Source: Pristionchus mayeri (taxonomy: Eukaryota > Nematoda > Chromadorea > Rhabditida > Neodiplogasteridae). From it: a stretch of 64,000 nt of DNA. The notes under the pieces are model-generated. The model saw only the letters and a program-made list of their open reading frames with translations. It did no database searches and was not told the origin of the DNA. The DNA lies in assembly GCA_036245805.1 (NCBI GenBank), contig BTRK01000005.1, positions 32,283,469-32,347,468 of the forward strand, given 5' to 3'. Position numbers and translations under genes: made by a program. Of this stretch, positions 34,546-48,380 are shown in pieces. Positions within the stretch are counted from its first letter, which is position 1; each line of letters opens with the position of its first letter.

Positions 34546-35566
34546 TTGAATTGAATTAAAAAATCCAGATATACTCGGTATCGTATACTTCGATCGAAGA
34601 TGCTGACTCAGTAAATGTAGTTCTGATGAACTCCGAGTATAATCCCAAAAAAACTACTGGTAATACCAGGGAAATATCAATTCGTCTAGCGAGCACGAAC
34701 GATATTACGTCAGAAAAAGTGCCCAGATAATTGTTTAATTGTTATGCTCTGAATGTTATCTGTGCATTAATCATATTTGAAAGGGATCAGTAAAAATTGT
34801 GCCTGAGATTTCCATTTTCCTAATATCCCAATGCCACATATTAGGTATAAGGTTGATGTAAAAGTTTGGCTCTGTCTCAGTTTAGAGGTCCCAAATCAAA
34901 TTAGAGGTTCCAAAAAAACCAAATTAGAGGTTCATGTCAAATTAGAGGTCCCAAATCAATGAAGATGTTCCAAAAAAATCAAATTAGAGGTTCATGTCAA
35001 ATTAGAGGTCCCAAATCAATGAAGATGTTCCAAAAAATCAAATTAGAGGTTCATGTCAAATTAGAGGTCCCAAATCAATTTAGAGGTTCCAAAAAATCAA
35101 ATTAGAGGTTCATGTCAAATTAGAGGTCCCAAATCAATGAAGATGTTCCAAAAAATCAAATTAGAGGTTCCAACCAGTTTTGGGGTTTAAAATCAATTTA
35201 GAGGTTCCATGTCAATTTAGAGGTTCGTCAAATTAGAGGTTCCAAGTCAATTTAGAGGTTCCAAAATAGACTTTGTCAAATTAGAGGTTCCAAATGGTGC
35301 TGAGGCACCGTTTCAATTTAGAGGTTCCATGTCAATTTAGAGGTTCATCAAAATAGAGGTTCTAAATCAATTTAGAGGTTCCATTTCTGATGACATTTGA
35401 GGCCAATTCAATATAGAGGTTCCAAATGATGCAGAGGCATCATATCAATTTAGAGGTCCCTTGTCAATTTAGAGGTTCGTCAAATTAGAGGTTCCAAATT
35501 AATTTAAGTATTTCATGTGAGAGGTTTTAAAGCGTGATCTTAAGAAGATTAATATTAATGTTTATA

Positions 35567-37267
35567 TTAGGCTGGTAAGAAAGTAATGCTCGATTTGAAA
35601 CATGATGATTAAGCCCGCCTAAAATTCTTTTCGCTAAAGATCTTAAGCTAGCACCATGGCATATAGTAGGGGTTCACTTGTCCAATATGCGCATGTGTTC
35701 GAATCGCATCATGCCTTTTGGGTATCAGGAAAATTCAAGATTTATCAATTGTAAGATTTTCACACTTTTCTAAAAATAATTTATGTTTCTCGTATTTTGC
35801 GGGAAAAAAATGTCGTAACTGTACAAATACTGGAATGAGAAGCCCATTGGGAGTGCTTTCTAAAAATACGTCTGACATAATATCTGGATCATTGTAGCAT
35901 GAATTACACACCATTGAATGCAAGCCTTTCCGAGGTAAGCCTTCTCTAGCGATGATGTTTCCTGCTTCGAGGATCGTTCAGACTCGCTTCTAAATAAGTG
36001 CTCTGGCATGATACTTTATGGTGCTACATATTACAGAGAAACATTAGAACTCACGCCCTTTCTACTTTTAGAAAACACAAATTTTTACTATCGTCGAATA
36101 AGAGTCAACATAGCCAAAATTTGTATTTTTGGTGTCCGGTGAATGAACAAATTTCCTCAAAAGGGAGCTAACCCCTGATTTAGTCCAGCCGAGTAGTAAT
36201 AGATAAAGAGTAGCTTCAACATATAACCACTAAAGTTAGTACTTTTAATTAATACTGGAAACTGGGAGTTTCTGAATATTCGAATGTGGATGTTCAAATT
36301 TCGTTGTCAGGTTGATGAATGTTGCGTGTTTTGGTAAAAGTATTGTATGTTCATATGAATACAATTTTAAGTTAAACGTAGGAAGTACTTTTCGTTTTAC
36401 TACATTTGAGATCGATACATCTATTGTGACGGAGACGCGGTAAAAAAAAGTATTTCTGTTGATGTTCAGGTAGGGTCAAGTTCGCAAATGAGTTTATTTT
36501 CTAGCGAGCCTTTTCCAGCAGACTAGATTTACATGTTGTATTGTAATATCCGTAAGTAGTACTTTTCGCATAAGCCATAATATTTGCCTTATCAAAGCTA
36601 TCCATGGAATGCTGGGCCGAAACGTAATCAGTTCAACCCTTCGATGATGTACCTTTGACTTCATCCTATGGCCTCAATACCGATTGGATAGGTTTGAACC
36701 AATGTGCGATAAAAACAGTACCCAATCACTCAACGATCATATATCACATGTATCACGAGTCAGTGGATGAAAAAATCACCCTCCGGGAACAATTTCTTAA
36801 TTCATGTCTCCGATTTTGGGCATACTTTTGTAGTAGAATACTACGAATATAATTTTTAAATCACTTAATTTATATGTTCCGGTCCCTATCTTCTTTATTT
36901 GATGTCGGATCGTTTTTCCGTCAACATAAAAGTTTCTGAAAATAATTTTCCGAACATTTTGAGCCCCGTTCCATGTCTGTAGCACATCTGGGAGCGGAAA
37001 TACAGTATAGCCGGGATGAGAACCGGCCATTTCCTAAACGCCGGCTCTGAGACCTAGGACATGGATTTTTCGAAAATTGGTCTCTGGGGTATTCTACTAC
37101 AGAAGTATGACCAAAATCGGAGAGATGAATTTACAAATTGTTCCCGGGCACCTCCACTGAGTCGTGATACGTGTGATATAACAATATAAAAATCAGACGA
37201 CAACAAGAGGCGTGGTAACTCAGAATCGAAAATTTGAAAATCGAGCATTACTTTGTTACCAACCCGA
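35567..37267. mobile_element. Mariner-type element nested in the Foldback-like element
   Basis: Ends TTAGGCTGGTAAGAAAGTAA and an imperfect reverse copy at 37238-37267, next to TA. About 1.7 kb. It includes its own inverted segment (about 36725-36845 with 37085-37200). No transposase motif was found. Confidence 0.6.
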
Positions 37268-37679
37268 TATTATTACTATCCATACAAGGATAATCGATAC
37301 ATTATAATGAATATGAGATATAAATATATTTATATATATATTTTACTGGCAAATCCATATGAATAAAAATAATTAACTCTTGGGTGTTCGTTGAAATGTC
37401 GTAGATTTTTCGGTGGAAAGACAAAACGTGGGTGAGCATGGAGAACCGGACCTAGATAAAGGTGAGGTGAAATAAATGTTTGAGTAGTAGCTGCTTGGGT
37501 AACTGATATTCGAATATTTTGCATAGAGCATACCCTATGGATACGCTGTTTAAGGTTATACATATGTTGGACTAACGTGATGAGATTAAATAAGTTGACC
37601 ATTTTGCACATTCTCCTTCGAAATCCGATAACTGATTTAGATTAACAAATTCGTAGTTAAAAAGTAATTGTTGATTAAC

Positions 37680-38830
37680 AGAGGTCTTCTTAGAGATTGC
37701 ATGAAATGGAGACCCCCTTTGACAAACTGTTCAAAGTGCTTCAATATGAATGCCCTTTTGGTGGTTGATGTAACTGATGACTAGTAACTTTCAGTTAAGT
37801 CGGTGGGGCCGTAAATTCAAAACTGCCTAAAATCCGGCTCTGGAAATTTCGAAAATTCAAAAAATCATATATTCGTTCAAAGTTACGTAAAGAAGTCGAT
37901 AAAAAAAGCAAAATGACCGCCTCGTCGAGTAGAATAATTTCGATGTTGAAGATAAATCTGTATAAAAACAATAAAATGCCGTAATTTACAAAAAATTGTT
38001 TTGGAGGTCCTGAAAAAAAATTATCTCTTTTACCTGAGAGATTATTTCAGATTCGAGTTCTACGTCCTTTTTTCCCCGGGGAAAGATGGTCTCGTAAAAA
38101 TTGCGAACACGCTTTTTTTGTTTTTTTGCTGTTTACGTGCCGGATCTCGTGTTTTTTGAAACTTGTTCATGATATTTTTGATTGTAGATACTGTTTGCAC
38201 GTGTATATGCTCCAGTTTGACTTCTGTGCCAAATTTGGACGCAATGGAAGGCAGCAAACAGTATCTACAATCAAAAAAAAAGTGAGAATTTCTCAAAAAA
38301 CACGAGATCCGGCACGTAAACATCAAAAAAGCAAAAAAAGTGTGTTCAAAATTTGTACGAGACCACCTTTCCCCGGGTAAAAAAGGACGTAGAATTCGAA
38401 TCTGAAATAATCTTACAGGTAAAATAGATATTTTTTTTCAGGACATGCATTTTTATGCATTTTTTCGACTTCCAAAACAATTTTTTGTAAATTACGGCAT
38501 TTTATTGTTTTTCTACAGATTTATCTTCAACATTGAAATTATTCTACTCGACGAGGCGGTCATTTTGCTTTTTTGATCGACTTATTTACGTAACTTTGAA
38601 GGAATATATGATTTTTTGAATTTTCGAAATTTCCAGAGCCGGATTTTAGGCAGTTTTGAATTTACGGCCCCACCGACTTAACTGAAAGTTACTTTGTCCC
38701 CGGAACATCAACCACCATAAGGGCATTCAGATTGAAGCACTTTGAATAGTTTGTCAAATGCCACATGCAATCTCTCAGAAGACCTCTGTTAAGCCATTTA
38801 ATGTTTGCATGAAGCCCTCTCGTATGTATT
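37680..38830. repeat. Inverted repeat nested in the Foldback-like element
   Basis: Arms of about 530 bp (37680-38210 and 38265-38830) pair closely around AAACAGTATCTACAATCAAA. The region is non-coding; reading frames in it are shadows of the palindrome. Confidence 0.75.
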
Positions 38831-39339
38831 GAAAGTTTGTATTCTGCAGTATCCGATTTATATATATACTATTTCGTTCGCTGTATCATTCGTTTTTATC
38901 TTTAAACGATATAAAGTTAACTACAAAAAAGATTTGGAACCTCTAAATTGATTTGGAACCTCTAAATTGATCGGACCTCTAAATTGATTTGGAACCTCTA
39001 ATTTGTATGGACCTCTAAATTGAGATGGAACCTCTAAATTGATATGATGCCTGTATATGCTTTGGAACCTCTAAATTGAATTGGCCTCAAATGTAATTAG
39101 AAATGGAACCTCTAAATTGATTTGGAACCTCTAATTTGACGAACCTCTAAATTGACATGGCACCTCTAAATTGATACAGTGCCTCAGCACCATTTGGAAC
39201 CTCTAATTTGACGAAGTATATTTTTGGAACCTCTAAATTGATTTGGAACCTCTAATTTGACGAGCTATTTTTTGGAACCTCTAAATTGATTTGGAACCTT
39301 TAATTTGATTTGGGACCTCTAAACTGAGACAGAGCCAAA

Positions 39340-40296
39340 GTTTCAGACTATTCCATTTTCGACGTATTTCGACTAGATGTTATTCCTTCAGGGTTTTAGT
39401 ATAGGGGTTGTAAGTAAACTACAATAGTATGTTTGCATCGAATGTAGATCGTAGTGTGCTTGAGAAAACCGCTTCTGCATCAAAACATGCGAAAATTGAG
39501 ATTTTTTAGTGTTTTCGACTGAACCCTGCTCATCGCATATATGTGGCCTACCGAATTTACCCACTATATGAGTGGTAGGGAAAGAGTTGCTTGTTCAGAT
39601 AACGTTGAAAAGACTGAAACATTTAAAAGATTTACTTTTGAAAAGAAACTGGCTAGAAACAGTGTATATTTCGAAATAAAAGAGATGATATACTATGAGT
39701 AATATAAGCGATGAAAGAAAGAACGCAGAAAATCCTTAGCACTCCGCCTGAACATACATGCAGATTTATTTTATCACTTTTGAAATTTTCATTTCAATTG
39801 AAAATAACCTCACTGTTTTTCTCTTCTTTAAAATGACCGTAAAACATTTTGAATACCGGTGTTTTAACAAACATACATTTGATCAGATCTCTGGACGTTG
39901 TGATCGAACGATAAGAGCGCATGGGACAGACGAGAAAACAAATTGGTATAGACATTCAAACATACCTTCCTGTTTATAAGAAGGTGTTATGCTGTTCAAA
40001 TCGAGTAGTCTCTGTTTCGCTCAACCCAGGCGACATTTCCGCAAATATGAAGTGAGCAATCTGACAATACAGTTTTGAAACTATGGTAAACCAAAACACA
40101 CTATCGAAATTATCATTAAGTAATTATTTCTTATAGACGAGCTATGGTTTACTTTAGGCAATTCAGTTTGACCCATCCGCACAGGCAACGGGCGACAAAG
40201 CAGAATGAAGTGAGAGAGTACCATATCACTGCTCATTTCGATCTCCGAGCGAAGCTGTTTCGTTGGGAATCTCCCTTCAAAACACCCAGTTACTTC
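39340..40296. other. Gene-free stretch
   Basis: A small frame at 39758-39979 has no recognised similarity. Nothing else is supported. Confidence 0.4.
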
Positions 40297-40681
40297 GGGG
40301 GGGGGGGGGGGGGGGGGGGGTGACAACTGGTAAAACGACAATTGGTAAACTCGTCGCCGTTCACTTGCAATTTGGCGCAGCGACTTGGGAGTTGTTTCAT
40401 TGTAATCAGTATGCGATCCCATACATGTGCATGTATTAGTCTTGTTACCAGGCGATCATGAGTTTCAACGTATAGGGAGTCATGGAAATGCACATTCCAT
40501 GAACATATACGTTAATTTGGAGTACAACTCATGATCGCCTTTTAGGAAGACTTACATATGCAAATGTAGGGGAGCACATACTGATTACAATTAAACAACT
40601 CCCAAGTCACTGCACCAAATTGCAAGTGAACGGCGACGAGTTTACCAGTTGTCGTTTTACCAGTTGTCACCCCCCCCCCCC
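40297..40681. mobile_element. Short inverted-repeat element ending in long G/C homopolymers
   Basis: Left end is a run of 24 G followed by TGACAACTGGTAAAACGACA. Right end is the matching inverse followed by 12 C. About 160-bp arms. The homopolymers are part of the ends. Confidence 0.7.
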
Positions 40682-40804
40682 GTCACTTCAACCCACACTT
40701 TTAGACGACTATTATTCTTGTTATCAGACCATATTCTTCATCACTTTATGCAGCAATTGAATTCATTAATATAGAAATGCATAAACATGAATGTCAATTA
40801 TATT

Positions 40805-43800
40805 TCACTGTTCACACATTCCCGCTTCTTTACTTCGTACGATCTTCGCAATTGGGTTGAACACTTTCTCCCCCACATCGAGTGCTATCGGGTAGTCGAA
40901 GTGATTGTACTCGGGAATCTCGATCGACTGAAAAAAGGTTTTGCCGAACTCGTTCAATATGATCTACATAACATACTTCACAGTTATACAAATCACAGTC
41001 GTGAAGTCTCAAAACCAGTTAGTTATCGTACCGTCACAATTTCTGGCCGTAGCGTATTCATTATCGTCTTGTCAATGTCTTCCTTCGATGCGATGTAGTC
41101 GTTTCTGCTCCAGAAGTGGTAGACTGGCACGTTGATTACGCTGTAGTCGTAGGGTGGAGGCTTCTCCTGCATGGAAGGAACAAATAAGTCTACATTAACT
41201 AGGCCTTCATAACCCAACTCAATCAATCCTCTGTTTAATCGAGCTGTCTTCCCTATAGTAAGAGAAAAGGGTAAAACGATAGAGAGCTTTATTTCAGTAT
41301 CTTTAAAGATTAATAGCATTTCCAAACCTGCCCATATCGCTGCATATTCTCAAATGGATTGTGATCGAAATGCTCGACTCTGTGATGAGCTGCCATCTGA
41401 GTTAATTATATTAATTATTTAATTACATTATCTTTTAGGTCAATTTTCCTTTCATTTGACATGCATCGGAGCTTTATTGCAATCATAGCTGCCCGCGCCG
41501 CCGGCGACCTCGCAACCATGAACCCCGGGTCATTGATTTTTTGGCAGGTAGTGGGGAAACCTTGGTGTAGGCAAATCCGCCCAAGGTACCATAACCTTCA
41601 CCATCTACAGTAATACATCTTGTATTTGTCGGCTACCGTAACCCGAACTACCGTAGTCTGAGTACTGTACGCACACCACAATTTGGAAAAACAGTCGCAA
41701 TCGGACAGATAATTATCGGAAAGTATCGACTGAAATACCGTATTCTAATTACAGTAACCCGATTACGGTACCCCAATTTGCTATCATGAACTGACTTTAT
41801 TTTTAAAAATTGGATTAAGCACTTCGTTCCTTATTCCTTTAGCATAGACTTTAACTGAATATAAAAATTTTGATTACCGTAACCCAAATTACAGTAATCA
41901 GGATACGGTAGCCACACCGATTTGTGCAAATTGAAACGAAACTGGCACATTTTAGGCGGTACCGTATCCTGGTTACTGTAGTTTGGGTTACGGTAATGCA
42001 ATTTGTAATGCCTAGTCAAAGTCCTTGCTAAAAGAACAAAAAACTGATTTTTAAATTAAAAATTAAAAATAAAGCCAGTTCTCGATTACTAGTGAGGGTG
42101 CAACAATTGATACACAGTAACTAGGATACGTCATATAGGCGAGGGTTTGCCATTACTTATCCGCCATGAGCGACTCCTTGCCCGCCATGAGCGACTTTTT
42201 TCAACACTTTGTTGTGTGTACAGTACTCAGATTACGGTAATTCGGATTACGGTAGCCGACAAATACAAGTTGTGGTACTGTAGATGATGAAGGTTATGGC
42301 ACCTTGGGTTGATCTGCCTTCACAAAGTTTTCCCCACTACCTGCCAAAAAACCATGACCCGGGGTTCATGGTAGAGCACTACCTGGATCAACCATGAACC
42401 CCGGGTCATGTATGCGGTTAGTAATGGAAAACCCTCGCATATCTTGAAGAAACCTAGTTACCGTATCCCAATTGTAGCAACCTTACTAGTTATCGAGAAC
42501 TGGCTTTATTTTTTTATTTTAATTTAAAAATCAGTTTTTTGTTCTTTTAGCAAGGACTTTGACTAGGCATTACAAATTGCATTACCGTAACCCAAACTAC
42601 AGTAACTAGGATACGGTACCGCTTAAAATGTGCCAGTTTCGTTTCAATTTGCACAAATCGGTGTGGCTACCGTATCCTGATTACTGTAATTTGGGTTACG
42701 GTAATCAAAATTTTTATATTCAGTTAAAGTCTATGCTAAAGGAATAAGGAACGAATTTCTTAATCCAATTTTTAAAAATAAAGTCAGTTCATGATAGCAA
42801 ATGGGGTACCGTAATCGGGTTACTGTAATTAGAATACGGTATTTCAGTCGGTACTTTCCGATAATTATCTGTCCGATTGTAGCTGTTTTTCCAAATTGTG
42901 GTGTGCGTACAGTACTCAGACTACGGTAGTTCGGGTTACGGTAGCCGACAAATACAAGCTGTATTACTGTAGATGATGAAGGTTATGGTACCTTGGGCGG
43001 ATTTGCCCACACCAATGTTTCCCGACTACCTGCCAAAAAATCCATGACCCGGGGTTCATGGTTGCGAGGTTGCCGCCAGTGCTGGACCGCTATGATTGCA
43101 ATGCGCATTATAAGTAGAGTTACATTGGAATTGGATTTATTATTGAAATTTCATTTATATAAACCATCTAAGTCTTATTGTAATTCCATTATATCGGTCC
43201 GCCATTATTGGAAGTTATATTAATCGAACTCTCGTTTCAAGTGTCCTGAACACCTCACCTGCGCATAATGTAGGAAATTCCAGGTCGACGTTCCACTGGG
43301 AATATGCGAGAGATAGACGGGTGTACGTGACTGAAATGACATCCACTCTTCTTTCCCGATTGACATATTTTCAAGAAAGTAGAGAAAGTGAAACGAACAG
43401 CATTCAATGGTTTAGCCGAAGGACCGCAGACGAAATTGAATACTCCCAGACAAATCTGAAAAAAAAATGAAATCTGAGCCACGTATTCTGAAATCTGAGC
43501 CACGTATTCGTTTTTGCTCTCAAGGATATTTAGTAAAAGGTAATGGTATCGGTACATCCCGTCTTCGAGACCAGTTCGCTGGAGAGCTGGTTTCCAAGAC
43601 GGGATCTTTAGTATCTTCCTCTAAATTCACCTGGGGTCCAAATGGGATGATGTTGCAGAGGTTTATCAATTCACGATACACTGGCCCCACATTCACTGCG
43701 GCCTCGTGCGATCCGAACGCACTGCGATATAACTGAACACTTCTTTTATATTTCTTAATATGTTTTTTGTCCTTTGTCATCTAGACATGACATCGTATTA

Positions 43801-46800
43801 TCATGCTTATAAGTTGCCTGCAACTGTTTCTCATGTCATTATATCGCATGATAAATAAATAAAAAATGATAAAATAATTATTATTATGTTGATTAACGTA
43901 ATCACCATATTTTTTTAAATCAAATTGGCAAAACCAACGTCTACAATCGGCTTCATTATCCTGTAGTACAAGAAAACAAACTGCAAAGAACCAATCGCGT
44001 ATCCGGCCGAGCCCGAAGGCGCGAGTTGGAACAGAGCTTTGATCTAGAAAGGAACTGCGAAAACAATGATACTAGTGACACCACCCTAACCTTGGTATTA
44101 TACAAAGGATTGTTCGCAATTGTCATGTATCCGATCGAAGTTCCCATCGAGTGACCTGAAAGTGTAAGAAAATAGAGATATTAATTTAAATATTAGAGAA
44201 TAATTTTTAAAGTTTAAAGGCTCTCACCAATCCAATAGACTCCCTTCTCTCCGGTTATCTCCATTGCTTTATCGATTGCCGCGGGGCAGTCGTACATTGA
44301 CAGTTCATCCATTCTGAATCAATTCAGTGTTTCACAATTCGTAATTATAAAGCTAAGAATATTTCCCATCGATCCTAATTTTATGCACAAAAACTCACGT
44401 AAACTGCCAGAACTTGTTGTCCCATGGCTTGAGTCTGAGATGTCGTTTACTGTAGGTTCCTCCTCGATGATTGAGTAGGAATACATCGAATCCGGCATCG
44501 GCGAGAATAAAAGCTGAATAATTACGTTTGAATTTGAAATATTCTGAATGATTAGCATATTAGGTTTGTTTTGTCACGCCATCGTGCGTGATTAAGAAAG
44601 GCACGCATACTCTTATCATTGTTCTGTTTGCTCTACTGTTCTTCGGTTTATTCTTAAATTCCTGGTTTTAATGTGGTTCATCTGGTTACAATATGAAATA
44701 CTACTATATCCGTTAGTACTGATGTTTGTGAAGAGACTCAGCAATCGTGCCTTACCTGGCGACGATTCTGGTGGATTTATGATGTATTGGGTCGAGTCTG
44801 CTGCTAGTCCGTGGGAGAAAATGACTGCTGGACGACGACACGAACTGTCTGAAAGCAAATAGTCTTTGCTAGTCTGGCACACAGAATATTTCTTGATAAG
44901 ACATTGATGAGGATAATTTATTGCAAACGATATGAAGATTAGGAGCTGAATATTTGATATTTTATCTAAGCTCGGTGGCGCAACGAGAAACGAATATTTT
45001 TTCATTAGAATTATGATGATTATGGTCCCCTCTCACTGGGGATGAAGGAAGAAGGCAATATTGTAAGTGTGCAATAGCGAAACTGACTGGCTTCCGCCGC
45101 TCTTCCGTGACGGATTCTGAACATGCTTAGAATATGTCCATCTTCAGTGATCACGTCAACCTTCTCAGCAGGATATCCCCAGCGCCGTATCATGCCCGTC
45201 TAAAATTAATCGAATTGTACACTGATCTTCGATATTCTTGCAGAAGGTTTTGTCAGTATGAATACTACAGGGTGCGAGAAAATTATGGTGACAAACATTA
45301 TGTGCAATATCTCACGAGATCGCAATCATCATACATCCAGGTTGGGTCTCAATATACCTGAGCATAATAGCTCCAAGTTATTCATCTTAGTTTTCCACCA
45401 AGGATCTCTAGCTCTTAGAGCTGCGCGAATTTCAACTTGAAATTTATGATGCCTTGACCCGCAGCTCATTTTTCGTGCAAATGATAACTCCAAACATTCG
45501 AATAAGTATTACCTATCTATTTTAACTTGATTAAATAGAGAAACCATTCAGGATTAGATTACTCTTGCTAACCTAGCGCTATCTTATTAGATCACGAAAA
45601 ATATCAACTTAACGAGCGCATACTTTGATGAGAACACTAAAACTTGAAAAGTGACATTTTATGTTTTCATATTCTGCATGCATATTTCTTAACATAAATT
45701 GGTATCACAAAATGCGCGGTCGAATTATGAATTTTGGATGTATCAAATTGAATGAAAACAGGGCCATAATATCAGAATCAGATATGGGACAATATCCCTG
45801 ATATGGCCAGTTGGGAGAATTTCGAACAATCTAAAGATTCAGGTTCCCAACCCCAAAGGAATCTGAATGCATAATTACGTTCCTGAGTGCTTGAGTATCA
45901 TAAAAAATATAATCCGATTATAATAACTTTCGAGATTAATGAACGCAACTTCTGAGTATACAAAATATTTTTCGAGGGCCGTTCCTAAGAAAACCATTTA
46001 AAAATTTTTGCTGGTGTAGAACCTAACCTGCGACGTAAATGGATCACATATTTAGACTCATGTATTGTTACACTTATCAGAAAAAGTGGGTTGAATGCTT
46101 CATCTATATCGTTGTTCTAATGGGGCAACAAAGAACACATCACATTTAGTATCGAAAAATGCTATTTTTATGCATAATTTCTTTGATAAGTTAATACTCA
46201 AAAGCAAGTAGGAATATCTCTATGTAATTTATGCGTTAATTAGCTAAATGTCTAAGGAACACAGTGTAGCAAATGGAGATAATTTGAAACAGTGTACATC
46301 GAGTAGGGTGAAATTGCTTTTGTCACCATACTTTTCTCGCACCCTGTAGAGTTCGCAATAGGGAAATTGCCTGATCATTTCCCACACGCTCTTAAAGGAG
46401 GAGTAAAGGCAAACGCGCGCCCGGTTGAAATATGTTTCAATTAGAGGAGAACTCTCTTCAAGTCGAGTGCTCTCTCGCTCGTTGCCTGAGCTTTCCCTGA
46501 TTTGGCTCCCCGCCAATTACCGATAGCTCTGTTCGTAATGGAGATATCAATGTGAAAATTTCGGAGCTTCTTATCGTTGGGGAGATCTAGGCCGTGCATA
46601 TGAAAGCTTCAAAAATTGAATTTTGCCTTTGCTCCTCCTTTAAGAGTCTTTTTTTGGCAAATTTCGAACTCTATTACTCAATAACCAGAAAAAGGCAATT
46701 TTAGGTTATCATCTGACGGAGATAACCTAAAATATCCCCGTTAGATGATAACCTAAAATGCCGGAAAAATATTCGCATTTTTTATTTAACGATCAGCTTA

Positions 46801-46888
46801 CCGCATTCATATAGGCTTCCGGATCGAATTCAGCACTTGCAAACTGAAGAAGCACGAAAAGGAAAGCAAAACACAGAAAATTGTACAT
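40805..46888 (-). CDS. Lysosomal acid lipase-like protein (alpha/beta hydrolase), complete
   Basis: Predicted triglyceride or cholesteryl-ester hydrolase, secreted or lysosomal. Thirteen exons in phase: 46802-46888, 45088-45199, 44756-44848, 44399-44513, 44228-44313, 44091-44155, 43945-44043, 43631-43732, 43399-43455, 43259-43330, 41328-41396, 41032-41166 and 40805-40927; 404 residues, the normal family length. Signal peptide [19 protein letters not shown]. Family marks: [53 protein letters not shown], the nucleophile elbow GHSMG (Ser), [27 protein letters not shown] (acid Asp) and YNHFDY (His). The whole triad is present and no stop interrupts the frame. Intron 1 holds a Tc1-like element and intron 10 a 1.6-kb palindromic element. 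Confidence 0.92.
41477..43103. mobile_element. Palindromic element in a lipase intron
   Basis: 1.6 kb with arms meeting near 42290. Both ends carry CATGAACCCCGGGTCATG-type sequence, and a third partial copy lies in the middle. It is dense in TACGGTA/ACCGTAACC motifs. Non-coding. Confidence 0.75.
45268..46346. mobile_element. Tc1-like non-autonomous element in lipase intron 1
   Basis: 1079 bp. Ends CAGGGTGCGAGAAAATTATG and its imperfect inverse (CATACTTTTCTCGCACCCTG), flanked by TA at 45266-45267 and 46347-46348. No intact transposase. Confidence 0.75.
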
Positions 46889-48035
46889 TCTCTGAATAAT
46901 AAATAATTAAACAAAACATAAATGTTATTGATGATTCGTATCTACTAACAAATTTATGAATTGAGTGTGATCGTTATCAGCGGATAGCATAATCAGATCT
47001 CAACGCTAAATACTACGGGCCCACGTGGTTGACTTTATAGCGTGTTCGGATGATTCGGACTGATAAGGCAAACACTGATGTTATGAGGAAGGATGCAATG
47101 ATTGGAACTCAGAGACGAGAAGAGAGACGGAATTCTGATATGACCTTTTCGTTTTTCGCTCTACCGATGTTGGTATAGTTTGTGCTCATAATCTTGCTTG
47201 AAGTTTGCAAAAGTGCACTATAGTCGTAATGCATTTTTCGATCCTGTAAATGAATTCTTTCCTGTAGTATCATCCTACTGTACTTTTTAAACATGACATT
47301 TAATCGAATACAATTTGTTAACAAGAAGGATGAAATTATATTATCTAGTTTGTCTTTTTTTCGGTTATTCTACTTTGACATTTTTATTATCTGCATAAGA
47401 ATATCGTTCTCGTCGAAAGAACATACCTTGTAATTATTAATATAAGGAATTCTGTCCTACACTACAGCACATTGATGTTATTATTTAGTAGAACGGTATC
47501 GAATAGATGAAGAACGGATCTAAATGGAAGGAATTTCATCGATCGCTATTTTGTACGCTGGTCTTGTAAATACGATGGGTTCCTTGTCTGTATCATTGCA
47601 GACGATCAGTCCATCTGTCCTTTTTTCTATTGATGCCATGGTTGACCACGCTGCCAAAATAGAAAGTGCACTGGAATTTGATCAAAATCTCTGTGCATCG
47701 TTAAAATTTCCCAATCTATTATTACAGTTGCTATGCTAATTAGTCGATTCTTTCGCGACTCATGCGCTCATAAACAACTCAGCAACGTGATTCAACATAA
47801 AAGTGAGCGGTCATGGGCCATTGAGTGAATAGGCTTAAAACCAACGAAAAAATAACGTAGGGAATACTCGTACCATCAAATATCTGAAAGCATTTAAAAC
47901 ATTGCACGGTTTATTGACACTTCCACTTGCGACTAACATCGGAATATAATGTAATGATGAAAGGAAGTACAATGCTAGAATTTGCCAAATGGTAACAATG
48001 AAGCAAAACTGAACCACAATGTTCATTTTTCAACA
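46889..48035. other. Intergenic upstream of the lipase
   Basis: No supported exon. Open frames at 47109-47324 and 47524-47739 lack splice context or family match. Confidence 0.4.
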
Positions 48036-48236
48036 CTATTTATTTTCCTTGTGAGCCAGTTCCTTCTTCTTATCGGCAATTTCCTTCTTCAAATCTTCTG
48101 AAACTTTTTGAAACTCTTCGTCGTTATTCTGCATTAAGAATCTTAAGTTATGGGAAAACTAGAAAATCAAAGAAAGTTAACTCACCTCAAAGAATTCAAT
48201 TACTCTCAGACCGCCAAGGCGCTCCAAACAATGCGT
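48036..48236 (-). pseudogene. BTB protein 3' fragment
   Basis: Exons 48186-48236 (THCLERLGGLRVIEFFE) and 48036-48128 (NNDEEFQKVSEDLKKEIADK, then KKELAHKENK, stop) match the last two exons of the MATH-BTB gene at 51646-54139 (QCLGQLDTVEKIKFLE; ELRNVIAEKKKGLADKGK). No BTB or MATH exon is found upstream on this strand, so only the tail remains. Confidence 0.65.
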
Positions 48237-48380
48237 CTGAACATTAAAAAATAGTTGAAATCATGAGCCGTATCAAACGCTGGCATCCTATGACTGTGCT
48301 CATTAGCCTCTATATCAAGCCTCTCACGAGAGAATCGGGACAAATCTGACGTTTCGTGGTACAATCAGAAAAATCGAATT

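Larger units (their letters stand above)
34864..39339. mobile_element. Foldback-like element, 4.5 kb, arms made of short repeats
   Basis: Outer inverted ends share TTTGGCTCTGTCTCAG. The left arm (34864-35510) and right arm (about 38935-39339) consist of dozens of copies of a 14-18-bp unit, CAAATTAGAGGTTCCAAA or CAATTTAGAGGTTCC, in opposite orientation. The inside holds a mariner-type element (35567-37267) and another inverted repeat (37680-38830). No intact transposase is seen. The architecture resembles Drosophila Foldback elements, whose inverted ends are also built of short tandem repeats. Confidence 0.7.

Noticed and set aside
34864..35510. Short-unit array as a stand-alone satellite
   Set aside because: An inverted partner array with matching outer ends at 38935-39339 shows it is one arm of a larger element.
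38060..38380. Two similar frames on opposite strands
   Set aside because: They are produced by the palindrome at 37680-38830.
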